Below, piece after piece: positions 13,322 to 19,614 of a DNA stretch of 19,614 nt. Source of the stretch: CBFGTA01 sp965651595 (GTDB taxonomy: Bacteria > Actinomycetota > Actinomycetes > S36-B12 > UBA10799); NCBI GenBank assembly GCA_965651595.1, contig CBFGTA010000035.1, positions 1 to 19,614 on the forward strand, read 5' to 3'. Under the pieces are notes generated by a model, which saw only the letters and a list, made by a program, of their open reading frames with translations, searched no databases and was not told where the DNA came from. How positions within the stretch are numbered: the first letter of the stretch is position 1; each line of letters begins with the position of its first letter. A program made the position numbers and the translations under genes.

Positions 13322-14510
13322 GCCCGACGAGCTCTCGGACACGGTCTGGGAATGGGAAGCTGCCCGGTTGGTAGGCGCATAGTGGGTCACTGGCGTTCGC
13401 GTCACCCGTGCTGGCGAGGGCGCGCGAGCGCGAACCACCACACACGGCGGCGAACTCGCAGTACCCGCACCTACCACCCAGGTTCGTGTGGTCGCGCACC
13501 CCGCGGAACAGTTCCGAATCGCGGTAGAGGTCAACGAGTGTGGCCCGCAGTACAGTGCCCGCTGACTCGGAGAAGAACCCGCTCGGGTGGACAGTGCCTA
13601 CATGGGACACGAACACGAAACCGCTACCAGCACTGACGTGGATAGGGGCCCGCCGAACCCGAGAGGGCTCTCCCAGGCCCAACTCGGCGGTGCGAGTGAC
13701 GAGCTCCGAGTAGAGGGGCCCAAGTTTGAGCGTTGACACGTGGTCGGCGCCCTCGGCTTCGAGGATGCGCCGCTGCAGCACGACGCGGCGGAAGTGATGG
13801 CCCTCCGTGGTCTTGACCGGGACCAGATCACCGATGTCGTAGAGGAAGTTCAGTACGTCCTCCACTTCGCGGGCAGGTATTTCAGCCTGGTGCGTTCCTC
13901 GCCCGACCGGCACGAGCAAGAACACGCTCCACGTCATGGCGCCGCGCGTGTGAACCAAGGCGGCGATCTGCGGGAGTTCGTGAACGTTCACCGGCGACAA
14001 GGTGGTGTTGATCTGGACCCGCATGCCGACGTCCCGGGCCTCTTCCCAGGCCCGCATCGTTTGCTCGTACGTGCCGGTCACGCCGCGGAACGTGTCGTGA
14101 GTCTCGCGGGTAGCGCCGTCGAGGGACAACGACAAGGCGGTGGCTCCGGCCGAGTGCATGCACTCGAGTGATTCACGGTTCAGGCGGGAAGTGGCCGCTG
14201 GTGACACGGCCACGGGCAAGCCTTGGGTGCGGGCATAGGCAATCAGCTCAGGGAGGTCTGCTCGCTCGAGCGGGTCGCCGCCGGTGATGACGAAGATGGG
14301 CGACGGGCGTCCGAATGCCGCCACCTGATCGATGAGGGTTCGAGCCGCCGCTGTGTCGAGTTCGTCGGGGTGGCGCTGGGTCTGGGCCGATGCTCGGCAA
14401 TGCGCGCATGCGAGGGCGCAGGCGCGAGTGGCTTCCCAAATCACGAGCATGGGCCGCTCGGCCGGGTCGTGACGTAAATGGCGCAGGGCGGGGGACGGAG
14501 CGCGGTTCAT
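13317..14510 (-). CDS. Radical SAM/SPASM-domain protein (NirJ/AhbD-like)
   Basis: This 397-residue radical SAM enzyme has the [4Fe-4S]-SAM motif CALACAHC (Cys31, Cys35, Cys38) and the SAM-binding GGDP (77-80). It has a C-terminal cysteine cluster CGYCEFAAVCGGS (Cys348, Cys351, Cys357) plus Cys378, as in SPASM/twitch domains that hold auxiliary clusters. Overall it resembles the group containing the haem-modifying enzymes NirJ and AhbD and, as I recall, family TIGR04053. The reaction cannot be deduced. The neighbouring nitrite reductase is the copper type, so haem d1 synthesis is not required for it. The start overlaps the stop of the HTH regulator by 4 bp (14507-14510), so the two are one operon. 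Confidence 0.85.
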   Translation of the reverse strand: MNRAPSPALRHLRHDPAERPMLVIWEATRACALACAHCRASAQTQRHPDELDTAAARTLIDQVAAFGRPSPIFVITGGDPLERADLPELIAYARTQGLPVAVSPAATSRLNRESLECMHSAGATALSLSLDGATRETHDTFRGVTGTYEQTMRAWEEARDVGMRVQINTTLSPVNVHELPQIAALVHTRGAMTWSVFLLVPVGRGTHQAEIPAREVEDVLNFLYDIGDLVPVKTTEGHHFRRVVLQRRILEAEGADHVSTLKLGPLYSELVTRTAELGLGEPSRVRRAPIHVSAGSGFVFVSHVGTVHPSGFFSESAGTVLRATLVDLYRDSELFRGVRDHTNLGGRCGYCEFAAVCGGSRSRALASTGDANASDPLCAYQPGSFPFPDRVRELVGP

Positions 14511-15265
14511 GGGGAACCTCCAGGGTCGGGCTGGGCCAGGGTCGGGGCGTCCGCGGGCGGCGCTTGTAGATGCAGAGAACAGGCCCCGGGCTGGTCAAAG
14601 GGCCGCAACTCGGCGGCAACTTGCGAGGCGAGCTGCTGCAAAGTTCCGCGCACGAGGCCGAGATGGACGTTGCAAATGACTTCCGGGTGTTCTCGGGCAG
14701 CATCGAGCAGGGGGCAACTGCGCAACGCCACCGTCGTGGCAGTTGCCGACGGTGCAGCATCAGGTGAGAAGCCCAGGTCGTCGAGCCGAGCGACCACCCG
14801 ATCCGTGGCCCGGTCCAGGGCAGTGTCCCTGGCGTCGCGGGTAGAGGTGTTGGCGTCGGCGGCCGATCCGAAGGAGTGTGCCCAGTGTTCTCCGGCGGCG
14901 AGGGCATCGGAGGCTGGGTCGGCGCTCGTGCGCAAGATGTGGTCGGCGAGTGCCCCGGCAAGCCCGACGTACTCGCGCACCCGCGGGTCAGGCTCCCGGT
15001 TCGTGTTGGTGGCTCGATAGCGCCAAGCCGGCCGGCCTCGGCCGGTCACGGCGGCCCGGAAGCGTTCCACGTGACCGCGGGCGATCAGGACATCGAGATG
15101 CTCGCGAACCGTGTTTGGATGCAGGCGCAGTTGCTCGGCCAGGGCAGCGCTCGTTGGCGCCTCGGTGAGTTGTTGGAGGTGGGCCAAAACAGCCGCCCGT
15201 TGCGGCGTTAAGGCGTCCGCGCCGGGTGCCGATCGGACCGGAGAGGGCCCCAGGGTTTTTTTCAC
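14507..15265 (-). CDS. HTH regulator with C-terminal cysteines (possible Fe-S/NO sensor)
   Basis: This 252-residue regulator has an N-terminal winged helix (PQRAAVLAHLQQLTEAPTSAALAEQL, then RLHPNTVREHLDVLIARGHVERF, with the wing GRGRPAWRY at ~76-83). The C-terminal domain has Cys184, Cys198 and Cys229 in the pattern LRSCPLLDAAREHPEVICNVHLGLVRG...ACSLHL. A similar layout occurs in SufR-like, Fe-S-binding regulators. A nitric oxide or redox sensor role is inferred from the divergent nitrite reductase operon. The start is taken as GTG 15265, just after a -10-like TACGGT on the minus strand and so probably leaderless. The frame extends to 15409, but that would cross the divergent operon's leader. 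Confidence 0.78.
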   Translation of the reverse strand: MKKTLGPSPVRSAPGADALTPQRAAVLAHLQQLTEAPTSAALAEQLRLHPNTVREHLDVLIARGHVERFRAAVTGRGRPAWRYRATNTNREPDPRVREYVGLAGALADHILRTSADPASDALAAGEHWAHSFGSAADANTSTRDARDTALDRATDRVVARLDDLGFSPDAAPSATATTVALRSCPLLDAAREHPEVICNVHLGLVRGTLQQLASQVAAELRPFDQPGACSLHLQAPPADAPTLAQPDPGGSP

Positions 15266-15277
15266 GGTACCTACCGT
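15264..15277. promoter_or_regulatory. Palindrome ACGGTA-cc-TACCGT at the regulator start
   Basis: A perfect 6-bp inverted repeat with a 2-bp spacer overlaps the GTG start of the HTH regulator. It contains a candidate minus-strand -10 (TACGGT ending 7 bp before the GTG). Binding here would block the regulator's own promoter and probably also the divergent operon. It is a good autoregulatory operator candidate. Confidence 0.5.
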
Positions 15278-15285
15278 ACTAAATT

Positions 15286-15329
15286 GGAGGGGTGGTGAAC
15301 AGTCGCCACCTCCGAATGACCCGTTCGGA
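15286..15329 (+). promoter_or_regulatory. Leader hairpin and second dyad before the DUF2249 gene
   Basis: GGAG-gg-GTGG (15286-15295) can pair with CCACCTCC (15306-15313), leaving a two-base bulge. An overlapping dyad, TCCGAA-N7-TTCGGA (15311-15316 with 15324-15329), follows. Both lie in the presumed 5' leader of the DUF2249-NnrS-NirK operon. The second could be another operator. The two structures share bases and cannot both form as RNA hairpins. Confidence 0.35.
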
Positions 15330-15359
15330 TGCGTGCAGTCCACTCTGATGGAGGAAACT

Positions 15360-15716
15360 ATGGCCCCCGACAACTCAGCGGCACCCCTGAATCTCGAAGA
15401 TGTCAGCACTCCCCCCAGCCCTGGTTGCGGATGCGGCGGGGAGCACGGATCGCCGAGCGCTACTGAGGGCGCCTATCGGGATCAGTCGGGTGCGCCGGTT
15501 CTCGACGCCCGCGCCATCCCGCACGCTTACCGGCATGCGACGGTCTTCGCGGCCATCGCCGACGTTCCTCCGACCGGCTCACTCATCTTGGTCGCTCCTC
15601 ACGACCCTCTGCCGCTGTTGGCTCAGTTGCACGAGCGCGAAGGTGACGCAATCGGAGTCGAGTACGACGTGCGCGGCCCGGAGTACTGGCGGCTACGCCT
15701 GACCCGCCATGGCTGA
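15360..15716 (+). CDS. DUF2249 domain protein
   Basis: The protein has 118 residues. The C-terminal ~70 residues (LDARAIPHAYRHATVFAAI, LILVAPHDPLPLLAQL, EYDVRGPEYWRLRL) match DUF2249, a small domain often found beside denitrification and NO-related genes. The biochemical role is unknown. The N-terminal part is Pro/Ser-rich and carries a compact Cys/His motif, CGCGGEH (Cys23, Cys25, His29), that could bind a metal. The start ATG 15360 follows ggagga. A slightly upstream ATG at 15348 is in frame but overlaps the SD. It overlaps the next gene by 8 bp. Confidence 0.82.
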   Translation: MAPDNSAAPLNLEDVSTPPSPGCGCGGEHGSPSATEGAYRDQSGAPVLDARAIPHAYRHATVFAAIADVPPTGSLILVAPHDPLPLLAQLHEREGDAIGVEYDVRGPEYWRLRLTRHG

Positions 15717-16893
15717 CAGTCAGGGTGCCGGGACCGTCGTCAGGCCCAGCGCCGGGCCTAGCGGCAGGTCTAGTGCCGGGCCTGGGAGCGGCCGGACTCC
15801 CGGGCCGCGGTCGCGCATCACTGGCTTCGTTGCGCGCCATCGCATCGGGTTGCTGGTTCCGGCCATGCTGGCCTTGCTGATCGGCATGAACGCGGGACTC
15901 GATCTGCTAGGGGTGCCGATTCCGATTGCGGTGGCCCAGATCGCCGACGCCCACGGCATGTTGCTGGTGGCTGGATTCCTCGGAACTCTCATCTCCTTGG
16001 AGCGCGCGGCGGCAGCCAACGTCCTGTGGGGATACGCGAGCCCCCTGCTGCTTGGCGTAGGTGCCGTGTCCCTGCTGACCCCAGTCGACCGGAGCATCTC
16101 CCAGCTGCTGATATTGGCAGGGTCGGCTCTGTTGGCTCTGCTGTACATGAGGCTGTGGCGACGCCAGCCTGCTGATGCCGTACTGGTGCAGGCGCTCGGT
16201 GCGGTACTACTCGTCGGCGCGGTCCTGCTGTGGTGGGCAGGGCTTCCCCTGTCAGAGCTGCTTCCCTGGCTAGCGGGATTCCCGGTGCTGACCATTGCGG
16301 GAGAACGTCTGGAGCTCGCCCGCGTCGGGGCCCCGTCCACGGGCGCCCAGTCCACGCTCTTGGCACTCGGTACCGCGACCGCAACCACCGCAGTCGCCAC
16401 CCTACTGTGGCCGCAAGCTGGCTACCGGCTCTACGGAGCGGCCCTAGTGCTGCTGGTGGTGTGGTTGTTGCGATACGACGTGGCCCGCCACACGGTTCGG
16501 GGCTCAGGGCTCCCCCGCTTCTCGGCCGCCTGTCTGCTCGCCGGCTACGCCTGGCTGGCTGTCGCTGCAGCCATCTGGATCCAGCAGGGGCCAGTGGTGG
16601 CTGGATCAGCGAGTTACGACGCGGTCATTCATTCGGTGTTTCTTGGCTTTGTGCTGTCCATGATCTTCGCCCACGCGCCGATCATTCTTCCTGCCGTGTT
16701 GCGGTGCCGGCTTCCCTACCGTCCTGTGATGTACGCGCCACTGGTCATGTTGCAGGTGTCGCTGCTGGTGAGGGTCGGAATTGGCGACGGGCTTGACCTC
16801 GTCGTCGCGCGACAAGTCGGTGGCATCGGCAACGTTGCAGCCGTCCTCCTGTTCGCCGCCATTGTGCTCATCACGGTTAGGCCACGGCGATGA
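15709..16893 (+). CDS. NnrS-like polytopic membrane protein
   Basis: This 394-residue protein has a low-complexity Gly/Ser/Pro N-terminus (1-35) followed by about 11-12 hydrophobic segments. Conserved-looking polar points inside the membrane are DAHGMLLVAGFLGTLISLERA (His82) and VIHSVFLGFVLSMIFAHAPIILPAVL (His308, His322). The latter resembles the NnrS family, haem-copper membrane proteins linked to nitric oxide tolerance and denitrification. The similarity is judged by eye and is moderate. The start at 15709 overlaps the DUF2249 stop by 8 bp, and the stop overlaps the next ATG by 4 bp (16890-16893). This marks a tight three-gene operon. Confidence 0.68.
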   Translation: MADSQGAGTVVRPSAGPSGRSSAGPGSGRTPGPRSRITGFVARHRIGLLVPAMLALLIGMNAGLDLLGVPIPIAVAQIADAHGMLLVAGFLGTLISLERAAAANVLWGYASPLLLGVGAVSLLTPVDRSISQLLILAGSALLALLYMRLWRRQPADAVLVQALGAVLLVGAVLLWWAGLPLSELLPWLAGFPVLTIAGERLELARVGAPSTGAQSTLLALGTATATTAVATLLWPQAGYRLYGAALVLLVVWLLRYDVARHTVRGSGLPRFSAACLLAGYAWLAVAAAIWIQQGPVVAGSASYDAVIHSVFLGFVLSMIFAHAPIILPAVLRCRLPYRPVMYAPLVMLQVSLLVRVGIGDGLDLVVARQVGGIGNVAAVLLFAAIVLITVRPRR

Positions 16894-19580
16894 GCCGCGC
16901 CTGGTGGCACGTGGCCGCCAACGCTCCCACGGTGGTGTGGCTGTTTGTTCTCGTCGTGGTGAGTTTCGGACACCGCGAGATCCCCCAGTCGGGGTGGCTC
17001 ATGTTCCACTTGCTGTTCTTGGGTGCCGCCAGCAACGCCATCCTGGTGTGGAGTTGCTATTTCACGGAGACGCTCCTGCGGCTGCCTCCCACCGCCATCT
17101 CCCGTTCCGGCCAGGCCATGCGGCTGGTGGCGATGAACCTAGGAGCAGTTTTCGTGATGGGTGGCCTCCTGACGCGCGTGGTTGCAGTTGCCGCACTCGG
17201 GGGCATCGTGGTGGCTGGCGTGGCTGCCAGCCATGCACATACCCTGTGGTCGGCCAGGCGCAACGCACTAGCATCTCGTTTTTCGGACGGTGGCCTCTAC
17301 TACGTGGCCTCGGCATTGTTTCTCGTGGTTGGCGCTGGTCTCGGGGCGTGGATGGCCGCTACCGGCGCCCCCGCCCACCTGTTAGTTGCCCACGTGATGG
17401 CTAACCTGCTTGGCTGGATCGGCCTGACGGTGGCGGGCACGATCACCACGCTCCTGCCCACCGCGATGCGCACGCGGCTTCCCGTCGGGGCCGAGGCGGC
17501 ATCTCGACGAGGGTTCACCGTGCTGCTGGCTGGCCTCAGCATCGGCGTCGCGGCGGCTGCTGGTGGGTGGGCGATCCTGGCGGCTGCGGGTGTGGCGGTC
17601 TATGCCAGTGGTTGGGTGGTGATTGTGCGGCCGCTCATTCCGCTGGTGAGGCAGGCGGCGGCAGCGCGGTTCGCTCCCGCGTCCCTCATGGCTGGCTGTG
17701 CCTGGCTGGTCGTCAGTCTCGCCGCGTGGGCGGTCGTGCTCGCCACGCAACCAGGATGGCCCGAGGTGGCCGAATGGACCGGCCGTATGGCGGTTCCCTT
17801 GGCTTCCGGATTCGTCATCCAGGTCTTACTCGGGGCCCTGACCTACCTGGTGCCAGTGGTGCTTGGCGGTGGCCCGACGCGGGTGCGCGAGAGCATCCGC
17901 GTGATGGAGGCCGGTGCCACCGTGCGTGTGACCGTCGCCAACCTGGGGCTGCTGGTGTGCCTGCTGCCGGTGCCGAGCTTGGTACGCGTGGCCGCTTCGA
18001 TAGTGGTACTCGTCGCCTACGCGGTATTCATTCCCCTCGTCATCCGAACCGTCTGGCGACGGTTCCGCCGTGACGTCCCGCCTCCGCGCGGCTCGGGAAG
18101 CCGGAACGGGCAACAGGCCGGAGCAGCCGATACCTCGCGAGCCGCGACATCAACCACGACGGCCACGGCGACGGCGACGGCCACGACGGCGACGGCTCGA
18201 ACGCGGGGCGGGCTCGTCGTCGGGGTAGCGGTCATGGCGCTGGTTGTGGCGGGGGCGACTGCCGCCGATCCGGGATCGGCCGCCCGCAACTGGGTGGCGG
18301 CTCCGGCCGCTTCTGTGGATGCGGTGGCCGCAACGGGCCAGACCACGACAGTGGCTGTGGAAGCTGGCGATATGGAGTTCATCCCGAACGTCATCGATGT
18401 CCCGATCGGCAACGTGCTGATCATTGATCTCGTCAACGTCGATGACAACGTGCACGACCTGGTGCTCAGCAACGGGGTGGATTCCGGTCGGATCGGGCCG
18501 GGGCAAAGCGCTCGCGTCGAGGCGGGCGTCATCGGGGCCGACCTCGCCGGGGTGTGTTCGATTGTGGGCCACCAGCAGATGGGCATGACCCTGACCATCA
18601 AGGCCATCGGAGCTGAATCTCACTCGCCGGACTCGCACTCACCGGGCGCGGGTTCAGCGGGCCACGATTCAGCGGGCCACAGTGGAGACGGTGGGGATGC
18701 CCGGATCGACTTCCACGCAGCACCGCCCCCTGACTTCCAGGCATTCGACGCCCGCTTGCGGCCCGCACCAGATCGACGAGTGCATCGGGTCACGATCCGG
18801 GCCGAGGAGGTCGAGCGGAGCGTCGCCCCTGGGGTTACGCAGCGACTGTGGACGTACAACGGCACCATGCCCGGGCCCACGCTGCGCGGCAAAGTGGGCG
18901 ACGTTTTCGACGTGACGTTCATCAACGACGGGACGATGGGGCACTCGATCGACTTCCACGCCAGCAGCGTCGCGCCCGACCGGCCGATGCGCACCATCGC
19001 TCCCGGTGAGTCGCTGCGGTACCGCTTCACCGCCGGGCAAAGCGGAATCTGGATGTACCACTGCGGCACGATGCCCATGTCCGCCCACATCGCCAACGGC
19101 ATGTTCGGTGCCGTCATCATTGACCCGCCCGACCTCGCTCCGGTCGACCGCGAGTTCCTGCTGGTGCAGTCCGAGCTGTACCTCGGGCCGCCCGCGGGTG
19201 AAGTGAGCATGGACAGCCTCGAAGCCGAGTCGGCGAGCGCTGTCGTGTTCAACGGCTACGCCAATCAGTATGTTCACCGCCCTTTGAACGTGGGGGTCGG
19301 GGAACGAATCCGCATCTGGGTGCTCGATGCCGGACCCAACCGCCCGAGCTCGTTCCACGTGGTGGGAGGACAGTTCGACACGGTGTTCTTCGAAGGCTCT
19401 CTCACCCTCACGCCAGGTCGTGACGGCCCGGGTGGAAGTCAGGCGCTGGCGCTGGCCGCGTCGCAAGGTGGATACGTCGAACTCGCGCTGCCACAGGCCG
19501 GTCACTACCCGTTCGTCTCCCACATCATGTGGGACGCCGAGCACGGCGCCACGGGAATCCTGCGGGCGCGCAGGCGCTAA
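16890..19580 (+). CDS. nirK: Membrane-anchored copper nitrite reductase fusion (NirK/AniA type)
   Basis: This 896-residue protein has three parts. Residues 1-395 are about 10-12 membrane helices with buried histidines (His40, His115, His117, His163, His168) and the stretch LLVAHVMANLLGWIGLTVAGT, reminiscent of NnrS. A basic, Thr/Ala-repeat linker (~396-440) and one more helix (441-458) follow. Residues ~485-572 form a cupredoxin with type 1 copper ligands His522, Cys556, His561 and Met566. After a His/Ser/Gly-rich linker, residues ~625-896 form a two-domain copper nitrite reductase. Its type 1 ligands are His685, Cys725, His733 and Met738; its type 2 ligands are His690, His724 and His878; its catalytic residues are Asp688 and His823. 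It should reduce nitrite to NO outside the membrane, with the cupredoxin feeding electrons. The second domain (SSFHVVGGQFD) resembles Neisseria AniA more than Alcaligenes NirK. It is the last gene of the operon; 19581-19614 shows nothing. Confidence 0.9.
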   Translation: MSRAWWHVAANAPTVVWLFVLVVVSFGHREIPQSGWLMFHLLFLGAASNAILVWSCYFTETLLRLPPTAISRSGQAMRLVAMNLGAVFVMGGLLTRVVAVAALGGIVVAGVAASHAHTLWSARRNALASRFSDGGLYYVASALFLVVGAGLGAWMAATGAPAHLLVAHVMANLLGWIGLTVAGTITTLLPTAMRTRLPVGAEAASRRGFTVLLAGLSIGVAAAAGGWAILAAAGVAVYASGWVVIVRPLIPLVRQAAAARFAPASLMAGCAWLVVSLAAWAVVLATQPGWPEVAEWTGRMAVPLASGFVIQVLLGALTYLVPVVLGGGPTRVRESIRVMEAGATVRVTVANLGLLVCLLPVPSLVRVAASIVVLVAYAVFIPLVIRTVWRRFRRDVPPPRGSGSRNGQQAGAADTSRAATSTTTATATATATTATARTRGGLVVGVAVMALVVAGATAADPGSAARNWVAAPAASVDAVAATGQTTTVAVEAGDMEFIPNVIDVPIGNVLIIDLVNVDDNVHDLVLSNGVDSGRIGPGQSARVEAGVIGADLAGVCSIVGHQQMGMTLTIKAIGAESHSPDSHSPGAGSAGHDSAGHSGDGGDARIDFHAAPPPDFQAFDARLRPAPDRRVHRVTIRAEEVERSVAPGVTQRLWTYNGTMPGPTLRGKVGDVFDVTFINDGTMGHSIDFHASSVAPDRPMRTIAPGESLRYRFTAGQSGIWMYHCGTMPMSAHIANGMFGAVIIDPPDLAPVDREFLLVQSELYLGPPAGEVSMDSLEAESASAVVFNGYANQYVHRPLNVGVGERIRIWVLDAGPNRPSSFHVVGGQFDTVFFEGSLTLTPGRDGPGGSQALALAASQGGYVELALPQAGHYPFVSHIMWDAEHGATGILRARRR
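18155..18197 (+). repeat. ACGGCN simple-sequence tract in the nirK linker
   Basis: Imperfect tandem copies of ACGGCG/ACGGCC/ACGACGGC encode a Thr-Ala repeat (TATATATATTATA) in the linker between the membrane part and the last helix. The units are multiples of three, so copy-number change would alter linker length without breaking the frame. Confidence 0.6.
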
Positions 19581-19614
19581 TCACCCGCAGCGACAAAGCC
19601 CGTCGTCAGCAGCC

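Noticed and set aside
16230..16796. Long alternative-frame ORFs inside the NnrS-like and NirK-fusion genes, both strands (for example 16230-16796, 18017-18607 and 18669-19544).
   Set aside because: They are shadows of GC-rich coding sequence. The real frames carry membrane segments and copper ligands, and the shadows show no domains.
19381..19391. Apparent loss of a catalytic histidine in NirK (GGQFD where Alcaligenes has GGHGD).
   Set aside because: By alignment with AniA (SSFHVIGEIFD) the catalytic histidine is the one in SFHVVG (His823), which is present. The Gln position is not conserved in that group.

Overview
The window comes from a high-GC Gram-positive bacterium, most probably an actinomycete (Actinomycetota). 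The evidence is GC-rich coding, chains of genes joined by 4-bp stop/start overlaps, GTG starts, apparently leaderless starts, a poly-cysteine leader peptide of the kind described in mycobacteria, and protein variants typical of actinobacteria. I cannot name the genus.

Positions 1-2350 are a worn accessory region. A C-terminal scrap of a probable serine recombinase runs off the left edge. An IS256-family element follows, with recognisable terminal repeats, but its transposase is frameshifted and internally deleted. Next is an AbiE-type type IV toxin-antitoxin locus whose antitoxin is intact and whose nucleotidyltransferase toxin is cut to about its first 98 residues. A perfect 16-bp inverted repeat sits directly on the antitoxin start. 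Positions 2357-4604 (minus strand) hold an intact hipB-hipA toxin-antitoxin operon with a DUF6790-like membrane protein downstream. Three direct repeats spaced exactly 27 bp apart lie upstream of hipB.

Positions 4765-9379 are ordinary metabolism: pirin, uracil phosphoribosyltransferase, then a leftward molybdate-uptake operon (HTH-Mop regulator, modA, modB, modC) in which every junction is a 4-bp overlap. The 9380-10125 gap holds a candidate mod operator and, on the plus strand, a 36-codon ORF ending CCCCCRCCC-stop. This looks like a cysteine-responsive attenuator in front of a sulfide:quinone oxidoreductase (10126-11325). That gene converges, stop codon on stop codon, with a fused cytochrome b/sulfite-oxidase-fold molybdoenzyme (11322-13166).

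Positions 13317-19580 look like a nitrite/nitric-oxide locus built around a divergent promoter. To the left are a cysteine-containing HTH regulator and a radical SAM/SPASM protein. To the right are a DUF2249 protein, an NnrS-like membrane protein and a large fusion of a polytopic membrane domain, a cupredoxin and an AniA/NirK-type copper nitrite reductase with all copper and catalytic residues visible. Taken together, the right half suggests a facultatively anaerobic actinobacterium that handles sulfide, a molybdoenzyme substrate and nitrite at its membrane, with molybdate import next door. The most unusual items are the poly-Cys leader in front of sulfide oxidation and the two membrane-enzyme fusions.
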